Below are positions 6,991 through 11,970 of a stretch of DNA of 15,768 bases, one piece after another (the stretch's first letter is position 1; each line of letters opens with the position of its first letter). Both the position numbers and the translations under genes were made by a program. The notes beneath the pieces were generated by a model. The model did no database searches, had not been told where the DNA came from, and saw nothing but the letters and a program-made list of their open reading frames with translations. The DNA comes from an uncultured Eubacteriales bacterium (lineage in GTDB: Bacteria > Bacillota > Clostridia > Peptostreptococcales > Anaerovoracaceae), in contig URWB01000047.1 in the NCBI GenBank assembly GCA_900551415.1, forward strand, positions 1 to 15,768. The letters run 5' to 3'.

Positions 6991-7235
6991 ATCGACAGGA
7001 ACTTTTTAATAAAATCCAATCTCTCGGCTTCGTTCTGTACGATACGGCGCTCTTTTTGGATACGCATCCGCAAAACGCGCTGGCTCTCGATTTCTACAGG
7101 GAAAATCAGGAATGGTATCTAAAATATCGCAAGGAGTATGAATCGATGTACGGTCCGCTGACGCTGAACGGCGTAAACACGACAGGCGGCTGGAGCTGGA
7201 CGCAGGGCCCTTGGCCATGGGAGGTGGAAGCATAG
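6987..7235 (+). CDS. cotJB: Spore coat protein CotJB
   Basis: The 82-residue protein has the usual CotJB length and pattern: an N-terminal helix (RQELFNKIQSLGFVLYDTAL), the central FLDTHPQN motif and YREN..WYLKYRKEYESMYGPL. A Trp-rich C-terminus ends WPWEVEA. CotJB is a small coat component that acts with CotJA and CotJC. Translation starts at GTG (6987), with AAAGGAGGG about nine bases upstream. The start overlaps the cotJA stop codon, so translation is coupled. The next gene, the cotJC fragment, starts one base after the cotJB stop codon. Confidence 0.9.
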   Translation: MNRQELFNKIQSLGFVLYDTALFLDTHPQNALALDFYRENQEWYLKYRKEYESMYGPLTLNGVNTTGGWSWTQGPWPWEVEA

Positions 7236-7236
7236 T

Positions 7237-7350
7237 ATGTGGAATTATGAAAAAAGATTAGAATACCCGATTAAGATCAAAAATCCAAATCCCGCGCTCG
7301 CAAAATTTATCGTAAGTCAATATGGTGGTCCGGACTCCAAACGCAGATAA
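7237..7350 (+). pseudogene. cotJC: CotJC (manganese-catalase-like coat protein), N-terminal fragment cut by prophage
   Basis: The ATG at 7237, with GGGAGGTGG upstream, opens a 37-codon frame: MWNYEKRLEYPIK, then NPALAKFIVSQYGG and PD. These match the start of CotJC, whose normal length is about 190 residues. After Asp33 the sequence leaves the family (SKRR, then TAA TAA). Immediately downstream comes the terminator of an oppositely oriented phage cargo gene. The reading frame up to the break is intact and the ribosome binding site is good. The break is therefore best explained by site-specific integration of the element that fills the rest of the window. The remaining part of cotJC should lie at the far end of that element, beyond the right edge. 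If the element can excise precisely, this is a split gene rather than a dead one. Confidence 0.82.
7318..7337. other. Probable left attachment junction (attL) in cotJC
   Basis: Chromosomal cotJC coding similarity ends within or just after these bases, which encode QYGGPDS. Phage-side sequence follows directly. The crossover core should be a short sequence repeated at the right end of the element. That end is outside the window, so the precise core cannot be fixed. Confidence 0.5.
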
Positions 7351-7351
7351 T

Positions 7352-7377
7352 AAAAAATCCCCAGTAATTCTGGGGAT
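7352..7377 (-). terminator. Intrinsic terminator of the cargo gene pair
   Basis: On the minus strand ATCCCCAG and CTGGGGAT (7370-7377 and 7357-7364) form an 8-bp stem with a five-base loop, followed by a run of six T. It lies 24 bases after the stop codon of the membrane-protein gene at 7401, right at the prophage boundary. Confidence 0.8.
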
Positions 7378-7400
7378 AGAAATTTTCATTTTAACTGTTT

Positions 7401-8270
7401 TTACTTGCAGAATTTCAACTGATTTTTCGTTTCAACCATTTCTGCGACACCAGTCCACCAGCAAATGGCGGTTATTACGATAGCACCTATAAGAATTAGA
7501 TTGAGCACTTTCATAAATGACGGATATTCCGGTTTTCCGCCGTCATGTATTTTTTGGATGAACCAAACCAAAATGTATATTACATTTATAAATATAGCTG
7601 CCAGACCTTCTACGATGAATGCTAATCGATAGGGGCTTACTGTATTTATGTTTTCTAATACCGATGTAGAGAATGCAAGTCCGCCTGTAAAAGCCAAGAC
7701 AATAGATGCAAAGATTCCCAAAATCGTTATGTAATTCTTTTCAGTCTGTTTTGCTCTTTCAATCTGCGACGCTATTTCTTCATGATTTTTGCTTAGGTTT
7801 TCATTTTCCTCTTGAACTCGCTCGACAGTTTTGCCCAATTTCTCGCTTTTTATCGTCAGCGCATTTATATCACTCTTGCTTTGTGAAAGAACTTTATTTA
7901 CATAACTCAGTCTGGCTACATCAAGATTCACATGGTCATACAGCTTTAGAATCTCATTACTAATATCTATAGTCTTCCCATTTTCGTCCAAATTCATCGG
8001 AGCATATCCGTCCTTGATAACCTGAAGATTTTGTGCCAAAATATCAATGCTTCCTGGAAAATCTTCAGAATCTATCATTGATACAATTGCAAATATATCG
8101 GAATAAAAATGTCTAAATTTCTTGTCGTTTGACTCGCAATAAATTGATTCTAAGCGTAAGAAACAGTCGCTTCGGTGTTTCTTTTCTTTAAGGCACTCTT
8201 GCGATTTGCTCAGGTCAAGTAAGCATTTTCTTAATTCTTCCCGCTTTTCTGCTTCGTTAAGATTGCGCAT
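7401..8270 (-). CDS. Coiled-coil, three-TM membrane protein of unknown family; candidate toxin/effector of the Panacea pair
   Basis: I do not recognise this 289-residue protein as a named family. Residues 1-110 are soluble and mostly helical. About 115-178 form a long polar coiled coil rich in Glu, Lys, Ser and Asn. Three membrane segments follow at about 181-204, 214-239 and 254-276, with a short cytosolic-type tail. It starts six bases after the stop codon of the Panacea-domain gene and shares its promoter (8763-8792) and terminator (7352-7377), so the two form one operon. Panacea domains are known antitoxins for very diverse toxins, including membrane-acting ones. That makes this protein a candidate membrane-damaging toxin or abortive-infection effector. 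The role is inferred from context and topology. It could also be a superinfection-exclusion protein. Confidence 0.7.
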   Translation of the reverse strand: MRNLNEAEKREELRKCLLDLSKSQECLKEKKHRSDCFLRLESIYCESNDKKFRHFYSDIFAIVSMIDSEDFPGSIDILAQNLQVIKDGYAPMNLDENGKTIDISNEILKLYDHVNLDVARLSYVNKVLSQSKSDINALTIKSEKLGKTVERVQEENENLSKNHEEIASQIERAKQTEKNYITILGIFASIVLAFTGGLAFSTSVLENINTVSPYRLAFIVEGLAAIFINVIYILVWFIQKIHDGGKPEYPSFMKVLNLILIGAIVITAICWWTGVAEMVETKNQLKFCK

Positions 8271-8276
8271 AGCCTC

Positions 8277-8702
8277 TTATCCCTTCAATCTAATTAAATC
8301 TTTTGGAATTATATTATGGTTTCCCGCACCGTCACGATAGATTTCGCTCCATGCTTTTCCCTCTTGATGTGTATCATCCACAAGATCCCAAGGATTTAAT
8401 TTTCTCTTTTCCGCTATAATTGGGTTAATAAATAGTTTCACCTGTTCTTCAATGTCAGTATCATAGTTCATATGAATCTTCATCGCACCAAAGCCACAAA
8501 ACTTATAGTACACGTCAGGCACAACAGGACCAAACTGCCACGCTTCAAAATCGTCAACAAACAATTGTTCTCCCCTATTTCTCAAAAATTCAATTTGCAA
8601 AAAATACAAAATCTTCTGTAATTGCAGATTGCTAATCGGAGAATTATCTTCGGTACACTTCGTTACCACATATTTAGCAATTTCATATGCACTATATGCC
8701 AT
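8277..8702 (-). CDS. Panacea-domain (SocA-like, DUF4065) protein, candidate antitoxin
   Basis: The 141-residue protein shows the Panacea/DUF4065 pattern: an N-terminal helix (MAYSAYEIAKYVV), SNLQLQKILYFLQ at about 24-36, FEAWQFGPVVPDVYYKF at about 52-68, and a C-terminal Trp helix (EGKAWSEIYRDG). The family includes the Caulobacter antitoxin SocA, and the broader Panacea domain neutralises many unrelated toxin domains. It is common on prophages. The ATG at 8702 is preferred because GGAGGTTGGAG precedes it. An upstream in-frame ATG at 8717 lies before that site. A strong promoter and a small palindrome lie upstream. The membrane protein at 7401 follows six bases after its stop codon and is the likely cognate toxin. 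Confidence 0.85.
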   Translation of the reverse strand: MAYSAYEIAKYVVTKCTEDNSPISNLQLQKILYFLQIEFLRNRGEQLFVDDFEAWQFGPVVPDVYYKFCGFGAMKIHMNYDTDIEEQVKLFINPIIAEKRKLNPWDLVDDTHQEGKAWSEIYRDGAGNHNIIPKDLIRLKG

Positions 8703-8727
8703 TTCTCCAACCTCCATTCAATTTAAC

Positions 8728-8738
8728 CCTAATTTAGG
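8728..8738. promoter_or_regulatory. Small palindrome CCTAATTTAGG in the leader of the Panacea operon
   Basis: CCTAA-T-TTAGG is a perfect palindrome located between the predicted transcription start (near 8755) and the Panacea start codon. The position suits an operator for autoregulation, as is common for toxin-antitoxin operons. An 11-bp palindrome in AT-rich DNA can also arise by chance. Confidence 0.3.
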
Positions 8739-8762
8739 TCAATTTTGCGTTATTTTTTTATA

Positions 8763-8792
8763 ATTATATCATGCACCTACTACCTATTGCAA
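8763..8792 (-). promoter_or_regulatory. Promoter of the Panacea/membrane-protein operon
   Basis: On the minus strand a -35 box TTGCAA (8787-8792) and a perfect -10 box TATAAT (8763-8768) are 18 bases apart. An extended -10 TG sits one base upstream of the -10. This is among the best vegetative promoter matches in the window and would let the cargo be expressed in the lysogen independently of phage lytic promoters. Confidence 0.65.
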
Positions 8793-8852
8793 GTAGCTGC
8801 ATCTCTTATTTACTCATCTTTATATAATATTATACCCACAATTTGCTGGCAC

Positions 8853-8882
8853 AAAAACAAAAAACCGGGCATTTCTGCCCGG
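8853..8882 (-). terminator. Intrinsic terminator after the antirepressor gene
   Basis: On the minus strand CCGGGCA (8876-8882) and TGCCCGG (8865-8871) form a GC-rich 7-bp stem with a four-base loop, followed by TTTTTTGTTTTT. It begins seven bases after the antirepressor stop codon and separates that gene from the cargo operon. Confidence 0.88.
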
Positions 8883-8889
8883 CGTAGTG

Positions 8890-9654
8890 TTAGCTTGCTA
8901 TGAACTTGTTCACAAAGTATACCTGTCCTTTACCGGACACTTTTACAGTCTTGCTGATGCTGATGTGCCCGTCGGAGTGGGTGATGGTCGTTTCTTTAAT
9001 CTCGAACAGCCCCATCTCCATACTCTTTTGAGTTGGCATGTTCCAGCTTGCGCCCTGCTGCTTGATCAGATAACCTTTGTCGCGCATCCACTGGAAGAGT
9101 CTTCTCTGTCCGATGTCGTGACCATTCTGCTTGATGAGCTTGGCGAGGTCTCCAATCAGGATTGATGTCTTGGAGGCGCTGACCGCATCCGCGAAAAGAG
9201 CTTTTGGCTTCAGCTCCTCTGTTTCCCTTTGGAGTTTCATGCGTTCTTCTCGCTCTGCTTTGAGATCGGTTGCCAGTTTGATGATGGTGTCGGGATTCAG
9301 GAGAACTTCCTCGATCTTCTGCGGCGTCATGTACGCGCCGTGTTTACGGATGGATGGCAGGACGTCTGCTGTGACCCAGCGTTTGAATTTCTTCGCCTGC
9401 GGCAGCTTGCTGGATATGATCAGGCTGTACAGGCCTGATTCGTTGATTACTGTTAAATTTTGGCCGCCACCAAGGGTGTCGCATTTTGCTACTCCCTTGT
9501 CTTCGTCATCAACATGCTTGCCGATAGCATCTCTCGCATTGCTGTATCCAAGAATCTCTGCTACATCTTTACCGACAAGCCATGCTTCTCCGTCGATCTC
9601 CGTTGCTCTGACTTTCCCAAACTCTGTATTTTCAAAAATCTTTAATTCGTTCAT
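8890..9654 (-). CDS. Phage antirepressor with Bro-N and KilAC domains
   Basis: The 254-residue protein has an N-terminal Bro-N domain (about 1-105) with GEAWLVGKDVAEILGYSN, ESGLYSLIISSKLPQAKKF and KRWVTADVLPSIRKHGAYM. A short charged linker (about 130-150) precedes a C-terminal KilAC domain (about 150-250) with IGDLAKLIKQNG, RRLFQWMRDKGYL and TVKVSGKGQVYFV. Such proteins counteract phage repressors or regulate phage genes during induction. AAGGAGAGAGAA provides a strong ribosome binding site before the ATG at 9654. A terminator closes the gene at 8853-8882. It lies on the same strand as the lysis genes rather than near a CI-like repressor, and the only repressor-like protein close by is the RHH protein at 10000. 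Confidence 0.92.
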   Translation of the reverse strand: MNELKIFENTEFGKVRATEIDGEAWLVGKDVAEILGYSNARDAIGKHVDDEDKGVAKCDTLGGGQNLTVINESGLYSLIISSKLPQAKKFKRWVTADVLPSIRKHGAYMTPQKIEEVLLNPDTIIKLATDLKAEREERMKLQRETEELKPKALFADAVSASKTSILIGDLAKLIKQNGHDIGQRRLFQWMRDKGYLIKQQGASWNMPTQKSMEMGLFEIKETTITHSDGHISISKTVKVSGKGQVYFVNKFIAS

Positions 9655-9724
9655 TTCTCTCTCCTTTCATGCTGTAGTATTACTTTATCATAACTGCACC
9701 GAACAAAACGAACATATTTGCGAA

Positions 9725-9874
9725 CTACACATATTCTCTTGCCGGCCGCGTCGGATAATAAAGAATTACGCCGGATCGGCTCTCCGGGTTCGTGTTCGTA
9801 ATAAGCAAATCTAACTCTTTTGCGTAAACCGCGTTTATCATTGGATTTTCGATAAATTTATATTTTCTTTGCAT
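9725..9874 (-). CDS. Small phage protein of unknown function (49 aa)
   Basis: This 49-codon gene starts at ATG (9874), behind a strong ribosome binding site (GAAAGGAG) at good spacing. Its sequence begins MQRKYKFIENPMINAVYAKE and ends RPAREYV. I recognise no domain, signal peptide or membrane segment. The composition is basic with a central LLITNTNP stretch. It sits between the RHH gene and the antirepressor, 70 bases upstream of the antirepressor, and is probably co-transcribed with it. The ribosome binding site and the compact spacing are the main support. Confidence 0.55.
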   Translation of the reverse strand: MQRKYKFIENPMINAVYAKELDLLITNTNPESRSGVILYYPTRPAREYV

Positions 9875-9900
9875 ATTAAAAAACTCCTTTCATTTTTTGC

Positions 9901-9929
9901 TTGAAAGAAGTTCTCCATTCTGATATGAT
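9901..9929 (+). promoter_or_regulatory. Plus-strand promoter for a short RNA, flanked by inverted-repeat sites
   Basis: TTGAAA (9901-9906) and TATGAT (9924-9929) are 17 bases apart, with an extended -10 TG at 9921-9922. The start would fall near 9936. AAGAAGTTC (9905-9913) and GAACTTCTT (9945-9953) are perfect 9-bp inverted arms on either side of the -10. They could be operator sites for a repressor or could form an RNA stem in the minus-strand transcript. Confidence 0.55.
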
Positions 9930-9935
9930 AGATTT

Positions 9936-10009
9936 ACCGGAAGGGAACTTCTTGGTGGTCGATAGAGCGTTCAGTCTTTGGTCGGAGTGACGCTCTATCT
10001 TATTTTTTT
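9936..10009 (+). ncRNA. Predicted short structured RNA (about 74 nt)
   Basis: A promoter at 9901-9929 and an intrinsic terminator at 9961-10009 bracket a transcript with no plausible full-length gene. The RNA would hold a first hairpin (CCGGAAG, GGAA loop, CTTCTTGG with one bulge; 9937-9955) and then the terminator hairpin. It runs opposite to all surrounding genes, and its 3' end overlaps the last bases and stop codon of the RHH gene. It could be an antisense or regulatory RNA of the phage switch. I do not recognise the family, and expression is inferred only from the promoter and terminator. Confidence 0.4.
9961..10009 (+). terminator. Intrinsic terminator, plus strand
   Basis: GATAGAGCGT (9961-9970) and ACGCTCTATC (9990-9999) form a perfect 10-bp stem around a 19-base loop, followed by TTATTTTTTT. 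The T-run is on the plus strand only, so termination acts on plus-strand transcripts. Reading into the phage late genes from the antirepressor side would be stopped here. Confidence 0.75.
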
Positions 10010-10179
10010 GTCTGCTCATACTGAATTTTTATTCCGTTTCTGACTACTTCCGACTTGCTAATAGTAAGTCTTTCTGATACTGCTTCCAGTTGTTCAACAG
10101 TTTCTTTGTCCAACCGTACTCTTAACATCGTATCTTTTGGATTATCAGTTAGTTTTGAGCCTTTTTTCAGCGGCGACAT
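10000..10179 (-). CDS. Ribbon-helix-helix (CopG/Arc-type) transcriptional regulator
   Basis: The 59-residue protein has the RHH layout. An N-terminal basic arm (about 1-16) is followed by the beta strand TMLRVRLDK (about 17-25), helix 1 (ETVEQLEAVSERL) and helix 2 (SKSEVVRNGIKIQYEQT). The alternating residues of the strand would contact DNA as a dimer. The ATG at 10179 follows AGAGGTG by seven bases. Directly upstream is a strong promoter overlapped by two identical palindromic sites (10197-10234), which suggests that the protein represses its own gene. It lies between the lysis cassette and the antirepressor, so it may help keep this side of the prophage silent. Confidence 0.8.
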   Translation of the reverse strand: MSPLKKGSKLTDNPKDTMLRVRLDKETVEQLEAVSERLTISKSEVVRNGIKIQYEQTKK

Positions 10180-10196
10180 ATAATCACCTCTCTTTC

Positions 10197-10240
10197 TTTG
10201 TCGCTACAAACATAATATATTTTGTAGCGACAAAAGTCAA
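10197..10240 (-). promoter_or_regulatory. Promoter with paired operators for the RHH gene
   Basis: On the minus strand a -35 TTGACT (10235-10240) and a -10 TATTAT (10212-10217) are 17 bases apart. TTTGTCGCTACAAA (10197-10210) and its exact reverse complement TTTGTAGCGACAAA (10221-10234) are 24 bp centre to centre. Each arm is itself TTTGT-N4-ACAAA, giving four half-sites. One arm fills the -35/-10 spacer and the other covers the transcription start, so occupancy would block polymerase. Confidence 0.75.
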
Positions 10241-10314
10241 GAGGTTTTTTCATTTTTTATTCTGTTTTGCAGTTATCCGCAGGGCTGTTGTAGTCCAGTG
10301 CCCGGCGTGGTTAA

Positions 10315-10635
10315 TCATTCCTTTTCTTTTTTGATCGCCTCATAGGACGCTTCGATGGCTTTGTCGATGTCTTCTGCCGTAAATTCAAGTCCTAACGCCT
10401 TGCAGCGCGCAAGCAAGTATGCATAGACTTCCTGCTTCTTTTCCTCGCCGGGCGCGGTCTGCATCCATTGCTTCGCCCAGCGTACGGAAATTTCCGCGAG
10501 CGCAAGAAGCGTATCATACTCTTCTTTCGTTGCCTTCTTTTTGAGAAGGTTTCTCATCGGTGTCGCGAATAAAATCGTTGCGACGGATGCCATAATCAGC
10601 AGCAGAATCGTAATCATGAGTGTAATGTGTTCCAT
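10315..10635 (-). CDS. Phage holin, LLH-like family
   Basis: The 106-residue protein has one N-terminal membrane segment (about 3-26, MEHITLMITILLLIMASVATILFATPMR with no charge until residue 28). An amphipathic, charged helical region follows (about 30-106), including EEYDTLLALAEISVRWAKQWMQ and a C-terminal EDIDKAIEASYEAIKKEKE. This is the pattern of LLH-type holins, in which the cytosolic part resembles ...VRWAEQ.... Holins permeabilise the host membrane at the end of the lytic cycle so that endolysin can reach the wall. It is the last gene of the lysis cassette, three bases after the preceding small membrane protein gene. Confidence 0.8.
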   Translation of the reverse strand: MEHITLMITILLLIMASVATILFATPMRNLLKKKATKEEYDTLLALAEISVRWAKQWMQTAPGEEKKQEVYAYLLARCKALGLEFTAEDIDKAIEASYEAIKKEKE

Positions 10636-10637
10636 TT

Positions 10638-10925
10638 CTATTCTCCTTCCTCTTCATCGAGTGTTTCAATGCCGTTTAAGATTTTTTTCAGTTTGATGTC
10701 CTCTTCATTTCGCTTTCCGAAGTAGGACTTCACAAGATATAAGATAATCACACCGACTACACCGGTGATGATCGCGACGCCGAGTTTTTCCTGTGCCGGC
10801 GCGCCAAAGAGCGGGGCGATGATTAAGATGGTAATCCAAATGCAGGATATCCACGAAAACCGATCTACCCATACCTTTGTGAAGGTGTCTATTCTGACGC
10901 CTCGCAGTCTTTTTCCGAATTTCAT
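10638..10925 (-). CDS. Small two-TM phage membrane protein, holin/spanin-like position
   Basis: The 95-residue protein has a basic N-terminus, two membrane segments (about 24-42 and 46-66) and an acidic, Lys-rich cytosolic-type tail ending DEEEGE. The length, topology and place between endolysin and holin point to a holin or holin regulator. I cannot assign a specific family. The ATG at 10925, preceded by GGGGTGAT, is preferred over an upstream in-frame ATG at 10982, which would lie well inside the endolysin gene. It starts four bases after the endolysin stop codon. Confidence 0.7.
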   Translation of the reverse strand: MKFGKRLRGVRIDTFTKVWVDRFSWISCIWITILIIAPLFGAPAQEKLGVAIITGVVGVIILYLVKSYFGKRNEEDIKLKKILNGIETLDEEEGE

Positions 10926-10929
10926 GCAA

Positions 10930-11631
10930 TCACCCCACATTCGTATTTCCGTTGTAGTACGCCGCAATCCAGCCCTTCTCAACGCGGATCCAAACGTTCT
11001 TTCCGATGGTCTTTACCTGCATGCATTTTACTTTTGTGCCCGCCGGAAGAACCCCGATTTTTGCGGATTCGGTTGACGGTTTTGTCCGCAAGGTTCTTGG
11101 CTTAAGCAGATGATAAATCGCCTTCTTGCTGTACTCGATTTGCACGTCCCTTATCTTTTTGTAGTCCGGCCGGTAGATGCAGCGAATCTGCGACACGGTT
11201 CGGATCTTGACCGCAACGCACCTGCCGTCCGACTGGCTGCCGACTGACGCAGGCGACGTGTTTCCCTCAACCGTCACATACTTCCCATCGATTCTCCGGT
11301 AGACAATGAACCCGATGTGCTGCGCACCCCAGCCGGTAAAGTCGAAGATTGCGATGTCGCCAAGCGTTCCTTTGTCCCGCGGAACTGTTTTCTTCATCTT
11401 TTTGGCGTAGACTTCCACTGCAGGGACGTAGGCGGTCTTCTTGCCGTTAAAAAATAGCTTTCCCGCTCCTTCCATACGGAAGATGTCCCAGACGAATGTG
11501 CAGCACCACGGAATGTGACGGTTGACTTTGCCGCCATAGTAGTCGGTGTTGAAGACGATGTTTCCTTTTTTGTCTTCCGTCATGCCTTCATAGGACAGTG
11601 CTTTTCTGATAATCTCTTTTGCGCTTTTCAT
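10930..11631 (-). CDS. Phage endolysin, CHAP amidase/endopeptidase with SH3-type wall-binding domain
   Basis: The 233-residue lysin has an N-terminal CHAP domain (about 1-150). The catalytic Cys is at about 43-44 (HIPWCCTFVWDIF), His at about 105 (GAQHIGFIVY) and Glu/Asn at about 122-124 (VEGNTS). A C-terminal bacterial SH3-type domain (about 170-228) carries LRTKPSTESAKIGVLPAGTK and WIRVEKGWI. It should cut peptidoglycan bridges or amide bonds once a holin opens the membrane. There is no signal peptide, consistent with holin dependence. The ATG at 11631 is chosen because AGGGAGGTGAGAAC lies just before it. The in-frame ATG at 11649 precedes that site. Confidence 0.9.
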   Translation of the reverse strand: MKSAKEIIRKALSYEGMTEDKKGNIVFNTDYYGGKVNRHIPWCCTFVWDIFRMEGAGKLFFNGKKTAYVPAVEVYAKKMKKTVPRDKGTLGDIAIFDFTGWGAQHIGFIVYRRIDGKYVTVEGNTSPASVGSQSDGRCVAVKIRTVSQIRCIYRPDYKKIRDVQIEYSKKAIYHLLKPRTLRTKPSTESAKIGVLPAGTKVKCMQVKTIGKNVWIRVEKGWIAAYYNGNTNVG

Positions 11632-11645
11632 GTTCTCACCTCCCT

Positions 11646-11924
11646 TCATTTGTGCGCTTCCACATTGATGTGCTTTTCCAATTTTTTGATCGCGTCTGTG
11701 ACCGGCCCGTTACAGCCTTGTTCTTTGAGTCCTTTTAGACAAGCGAGCGTGCCGTAGACGATCAGGCATTGTTCCTCTTTGAGCTTTTTGATATCTTTCT
11801 CCTGCTCTTCCTGTTCGTCGATCCATTTCGCAATCTTTCGTACGTACTTTCCGATGGCAGCCAGCGCGCCGAGCAGCGCCGCAAGGCCAATGATTCCGGC
11901 GGTGATGGCTCCGATTTGTTCCAT
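11646..11924 (-). CDS. Small phage membrane protein with one TM and coiled coil, holin-like
   Basis: The 92-residue protein has an N-terminal membrane segment (about 5-28, GAITAGIIGLAALLGALAAI). A charged coiled-coil stretch follows (about 34-52, IDEQEEQEKDIKKLKEE), then a Cys-containing C-terminal helix ending HINVEAHK. Proteins like this often open Gram-positive phage lysis cassettes and act as holins or holin partners. Its stop codon lies just ahead of the endolysin ribosome binding site. AAAGGAG supports the ATG at 11924. The terminator at 11941-11970 separates it from the structural gene upstream. Confidence 0.7.
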   Translation of the reverse strand: MEQIGAITAGIIGLAALLGALAAIGKYVRKIAKWIDEQEEQEKDIKKLKEEQCLIVYGTLACLKGLKEQGCNGPVTDAIKKLEKHINVEAHK

Positions 11925-11940
11925 AGTTTTCTCCTTTCCA

Positions 11941-11970
11941 TAAAAAACAGGTAGGATTTCTCCTACCTGT
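11941..11970 (-). terminator. Intrinsic terminator overlapping the stop codon of the giant virion gene
   Basis: On the minus strand ACAGGTAGG (11962-11970) and CCTACCTGT (11947-11955) form a perfect 9-bp stem with a six-base loop, followed by TTTTTTA. The stem contains the TAG stop codon (11963-11965) of the large gene. It would end structural transcripts before the lysis cassette, or let only some through. Confidence 0.88.

Noticed and set aside
7401..8702. CRISPR-like or restriction-modification system in the AT-rich cargo
   Set aside because: There are no repeats and no nuclease or methylase motifs. The Panacea and membrane-protein signatures explain both genes.
9953..9991. 12-codon leader peptide (TTG start) inside the predicted small RNA, which would make it an attenuator
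   Set aside because: There is no plus-strand gene downstream for an attenuator to control, and the start codon is weak.
10137..10334. Plus-strand 65-codon frame over the RHH promoter region
   Set aside because: It runs through the promoter and palindromic operators, has no ribosome binding site and has a random-looking sequence.
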